Below are positions 61,816 through 64,000 of a DNA stretch of 64,000 nt, piece by piece. The notes beneath the pieces are model-generated. The model worked only from the letters and a program-made list of their open reading frames with translations, ran no database searches and had not been told where the DNA came from. Every line of letters begins with the position of its first letter. Position 1 is the first letter of the stretch. The translations under genes were made by a program, and so were the position numbers. The stretch is from NCBI GenBank assembly GCA_963718695.1, contig OY970371.1, positions 4,340,001-4,404,000 of the forward strand, given 5' to 3'. This DNA is from Manganitrophus sp963718695. GTDB taxonomy: Bacteria; Nitrospirota; Nitrospiria; SBBL01; Manganitrophaceae.

Positions 61816-61944
61816 ATGCCCCCGAAAGCGGGTATCCAGAAGTTAAATCAAAGGATGCCGGTCGCGAAGCGGACGGAGGCGCTGTGCGCATCAAGCCGGC
61901 CCAAGGCGCTTTCCCGCCTGCGCGGGAATGACAATCCAGAAATT
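61816..61944. repeat. Dispersed palindromic repeat (CCCGAAAGCGGG...CCCGCCTGCGCGGG type)
   Basis: The left end ATGCCCCCGAAAGCGGGTAT with CCAGAAG and the right end TCCCGCCTGCGCGGGAATGA with CAATCCAG are inverted relatives, each a small palindrome. This is the layout of a widespread bacterial spacer element. It lies between divergent hisS and the Crp/Fnr gene; I see no open frame in it. Confidence 0.6.
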
Positions 61945-61976
61945 GATTCCAGACTGAATCAGTGCCGTAATTTTTC

Positions 61977-62005
61977 TTGCCTCCTTACAAAAGGAACGAT
62001 ATACT
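61977..62005 (+). promoter_or_regulatory. Candidate promoter of the Crp/Fnr-family gene
   Basis: TTGCCT (61977-61982, 4 of 6), a 17-base spacer and TATACT (62000-62005, 5 of 6). The start near 62012 supports translation from ATG 62052 and rules against the TTG at 61977 as start codon. Confidence 0.6.
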
Positions 62006-62051
62006 ACGTTTCGGCGTTTTTACTTCCTTGTTTTACCTGGAGCGGTGGAGT

Positions 62052-62741
62052 ATGGCGGATGATCGGCAGCTGGTGCTGCGGCATGTTCCTTTTTTTCAGG
62101 ACCTCTCTGTAGAGGAGCTCGCAAAGTTGGCGCCTCTGCTGAGGGAGGCAAGCTATCGGAAGAATGAAGTTCTCTTTCGAACGAATGATCCGGGGAACAC
62201 CCTTTTTATCTTACGGTTGGGCCGGGTCAAAGTGACCCTGACCGATCGTCATGGTCGGGAGGTGATTCTTCGGGTTTTGCTGCCGGGGGAGATTTTCGGA
62301 GAGATGGCGGTGCTGGATGGATATCCCCGCTCCGCCACGGTGACCGCGTTGGAGAAGAGCTACGTCTCCACCCTCGATCGCGATTCGTTCCTTCGATTCA
62401 TTCAGGGGCATCCCCAGTGGTCTCTGAAGATGCTCTCTACGATGAGCCGGCGGCTTCGAAAGGCGAATGAGCGGATCAGCTCCGCGATTTTGTCGGACGC
62501 CCACGGCAAGGTCAGCCGGGTCCTCCTCGACCTGATTCCCGAAGGGGAGTGGGAGGGGAAGCGGGAGGGAATCCGGGTGCGGCTGGCGCTCACCCGTCAG
62601 CAGCTGGCGGCGATGGCCGGTGTGACCCGCGAGACCTTCATCCGGGTTTTGAAAGAGTTCGAGCGCGCCGGGTCGATCCGAACCGAGGGAAAAGAGATCA
62701 TCATCCTCAAACAGGCCGATCTCAGCCGCGAGATTTTCTAG
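62052..62741 (+). CDS. Crp/Fnr-family transcription regulator
   Basis: The 229-residue product has an N-terminal cyclic-nucleotide-binding fold (~10-125, with RLGRVKVTL and LLPGEIFGEMAVLDGYPRSATV). A dimerisation helix follows (~125-150), then a winged-helix domain whose recognition helix is in LTRQQLAAMAGVTRETFIRVL. The phosphate-cassette-like GEIFGEMAVLDGYPRSA is close to CRP, and there is no N-terminal Cys cluster as in FNR. Ligand and targets are unknown. The ATG lies very near GGTGGAG (one base between). Confidence 0.88.
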   Translation: MADDRQLVLRHVPFFQDLSVEELAKLAPLLREASYRKNEVLFRTNDPGNTLFILRLGRVKVTLTDRHGREVILRVLLPGEIFGEMAVLDGYPRSATVTALEKSYVSTLDRDSFLRFIQGHPQWSLKMLSTMSRRLRKANERISSAILSDAHGKVSRVLLDLIPEGEWEGKREGIRVRLALTRQQLAAMAGVTRETFIRVLKEFERAGSIRTEGKEIIILKQADLSREIF

Positions 62742-62748
62742 TTTCCTG

Positions 62749-62826
62749 TATCATGCTGAGGCGAAGCCGAAACTTCTCTGAATCGGGGAGATGCAGATCT
62801 TTCGCTCCTGCTCGGGATGACAAAAG
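62749..62826. repeat. Dispersed palindromic repeat, copy 2
   Basis: TCATGCTGAGGCGAAGCCGAA at the left and CGCTCCTGCTCGGGATGACA at the right match the ends of the element at 29401-29484 with several differences. It lies in the spacer between the Crp/Fnr gene and the FG-GAP lipoprotein. Confidence 0.65.
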
Positions 62827-62929
62827 TCAGTCTTCGTTCTCCCATTTTTAGATAGACAGAAGAACCCGCTCCTCCTAGAATAGAAACAGCTTCATCCGGT
62901 TTTCACCTGCTTGTAATAGGAACTTGTTT

Positions 62930-64000
62930 TTGGCTTTTCAGGTCGGTCGTTTCCGCTTTGGATTTTTCCTCTCGATATTCCTTGTCGCTCTTTTTTTGGA
63001 AGGTTGCTCGAACTCGACCCCCCGGGCAACCGATGCATCCCCCGCGCCGGAATTACCGCCGATTGATTCTTCTTCGAATCCGAATCCGGTCCAAGCCCCA
63101 CAGCTGAAGCAGACGTTGGCGGGCGGGGGAGAAGGTTGGCTCGGATCTCCGGCGGCGGCCGATCTCGACGGGGACGGGCGGAAGGAGATCATCGCGCCGC
63201 GCGGCGGCTTTCTCTATGTCTGGCATGCCGATGGAACCCTCTTCTGGAAATCGGCCTACGGTTTCTCCGCGGAGACAAGCCCGGCGACGACCAGCGGCCG
63301 GATCTGGGGGCCGCCGGTGGTGGCCGATCTTGACGGAGACGGGAAGCTTGAAATTGCGGCCGGCAGCCACAAGGAGACCGTCTCGGTCTGGAGCTGGGAT
63401 GGAAAGCTGAAAGCCGGTTGGCCGAAGATCATCGGGGGCGAGACCGGTTCTGCCGATCGCGAGATCCGGTCGCTGGCGGCGGGTTCCCTCGGCAACGGTA
63501 AGTCGGCGCTGCTGGCGTCGCGGACCCGAACGACGAAGGTCCCGGTGGCGTTTCTGCTCGATTCTCAAGGGACGGCTCTTCCCGGTTGGCCGCAGCTTGC
63601 GGCATCGGGAGGATGCGTCCTACTTCCGGCCCAGGATGCGAACTGCTTCGAGGCGGGGACCTACAACCAAAACGTGGGGCTGGCCGATCTGGACGGCGAT
63701 GGAAAAACCGACGCGATCATCGGCTACGACAATGCCTACGTCGGTCTCTTTCACCTGAACGGCCTTCCTTTCGGAACCCCTTTCCTCAATCGGCCCTTTT
63801 TCCCGGGGGTGCCTGCCTTCCACGATCCGGCGCTGGCCATTCAGGGATTCGGGCCGGATGGAGAAGACCGGAGCGAATTTACCGACTCCCCGCCGGTGGT
63901 TGCCGACCTCGACGGCGACGGCACCCGCGAGCTGATCCTGGTGGGGGATCATGAGCGGGCCGGGATCACCACGATCTTAGGGAACGCCCTCTTCGTCTTC
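62930..64000 (+). CDS. FG-GAP/VCBS-repeat lipoprotein (5' part, runs off the window)
   Basis: The frame is open for 357 codons to the edge. It starts with a basic N-terminus, a hydrophobic stretch and a lipobox (LFLEGC, Cys near residue 25), then a Pro/Ser linker. At least three FG-GAP-type repeats follow, each with a calcium-loop-like motif: AADLDGDGRKEI, VADLDGDGKLEI, LADLDGDGKTDAI and VADLDGDGTREL. Such seven-bladed propeller lipoproteins are exported and bind partners at the surface. The start is TTG 62930 (TTG 62924 is also possible). The product is longer than shown. Confidence 0.85.
   Translation, partial: MAFQVGRFRFGFFLSIFLVALFLEGCSNSTPRATDASPAPELPPIDSSSNPNPVQAPQLKQTLAGGGEGWLGSPAAADLDGDGRKEIIAPRGGFLYVWHADGTLFWKSAYGFSAETSPATTSGRIWGPPVVADLDGDGKLEIAAGSHKETVSVWSWDGKLKAGWPKIIGGETGSADREIRSLAAGSLGNGKSALLASRTRTTKVPVAFLLDSQGTALPGWPQLAASGGCVLLPAQDANCFEAGTYNQNVGLADLDGDGKTDAIIGYDNAYVGLFHLNGLPFGTPFLNRPFFPGVPAFHDPALAIQGFGPDGEDRSEFTDSPPVVADLDGDGTRELILVGDHERAGITTILGNALFVF

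Overview
The window looks like a chromosomal housekeeping region of a Gram-negative, respiring bacterium with moderately high GC. An outer membrane is implied by a type IV pilus secretin, an Omp85-type barrel protein, a porin-like protein and lipoproteins. The gene content and order (pilMNOPQ, secA, unfused nuoC and nuoD in a nuoA-N operon, a split F-type ATP synthase cluster, ruvCAB, aromatic operon, aroA-cmk-plsC-ispH-rpsA-sppA-ihfB) would suit a Nitrospirota or Deltaproteobacteria-like lineage. That placement is inferred from memory of gene order, not from a search. I see no phage, transposase, plasmid, CRISPR, rRNA or tRNA.

Layout. 1-4.4 kb: a small MerR-like protein, then the type IV pilus assembly genes pilMNOPQ, then cutA. 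4.8-10.4 kb: an AT-rich spacer with tandem promoters, an M23 peptidase, a cold-shock protein with a strong terminator, secA, and a GAF-GGDEF diguanylate cyclase. 10.4-13.0 kb, minus strand: an M1-peptidase-like protein that has lost its zinc site, fused to an Omp85-like barrel. 13.1-29.4 kb: a MidA/NDUFAF7-type complex I assembly methyltransferase followed by all of nuoA-N. 29.8-39.3 kb: an MFS-like transporter, then the ATP synthase genes in two promoter-bounded blocks (atpZ-I-B-E-F-H and atpA-G-D-C) with a receiver-plus-phosphotransfer regulator between them. 39.3-46.5 kb: a cysteine-containing porin-like protein, uvrC, yebC, ruvC-A-B and a MogA/MoaB protein. 46.6-48.6 kb: a PAS-PAS hybrid histidine kinase whose receiver has lost its aspartate. 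48.7-59.7 kb: one long collinear run, pheA-hisC-aroF-tyrA-aroA-cmk-plsC-ispH-rpsA-sppA-ihfB. 59.8-61.7 kb, minus strand: hisS and behind it a frameshifted beta-helix lipoprotein pseudogene. 61.8-64 kb: a Crp/Fnr regulator and the 5' part of an FG-GAP repeat lipoprotein cut by the window edge.

The core of the window is energy metabolism: a 14-subunit proton-pumping NADH dehydrogenase beside its likely assembly methyltransferase, and an F-type ATP synthase whose c subunit looks proton-specific. Both are driven by near-consensus sigma70-type promoters. Chorismate, Phe and Tyr synthesis, lipid and isoprenoid precursors and ribosomal protein S1 are joined in one long transcription direction. Spacers carry several palindromic or hairpin repeat families. 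No wholly new multi-gene system is evident. The most unusual items are the dead M1-like/Omp85 fusion, the kinase-core-lacking REC-DHp protein inside the atp cluster, the Asp-to-His receiver, and the nuo promoter embedded in the end of the assembly-factor gene.
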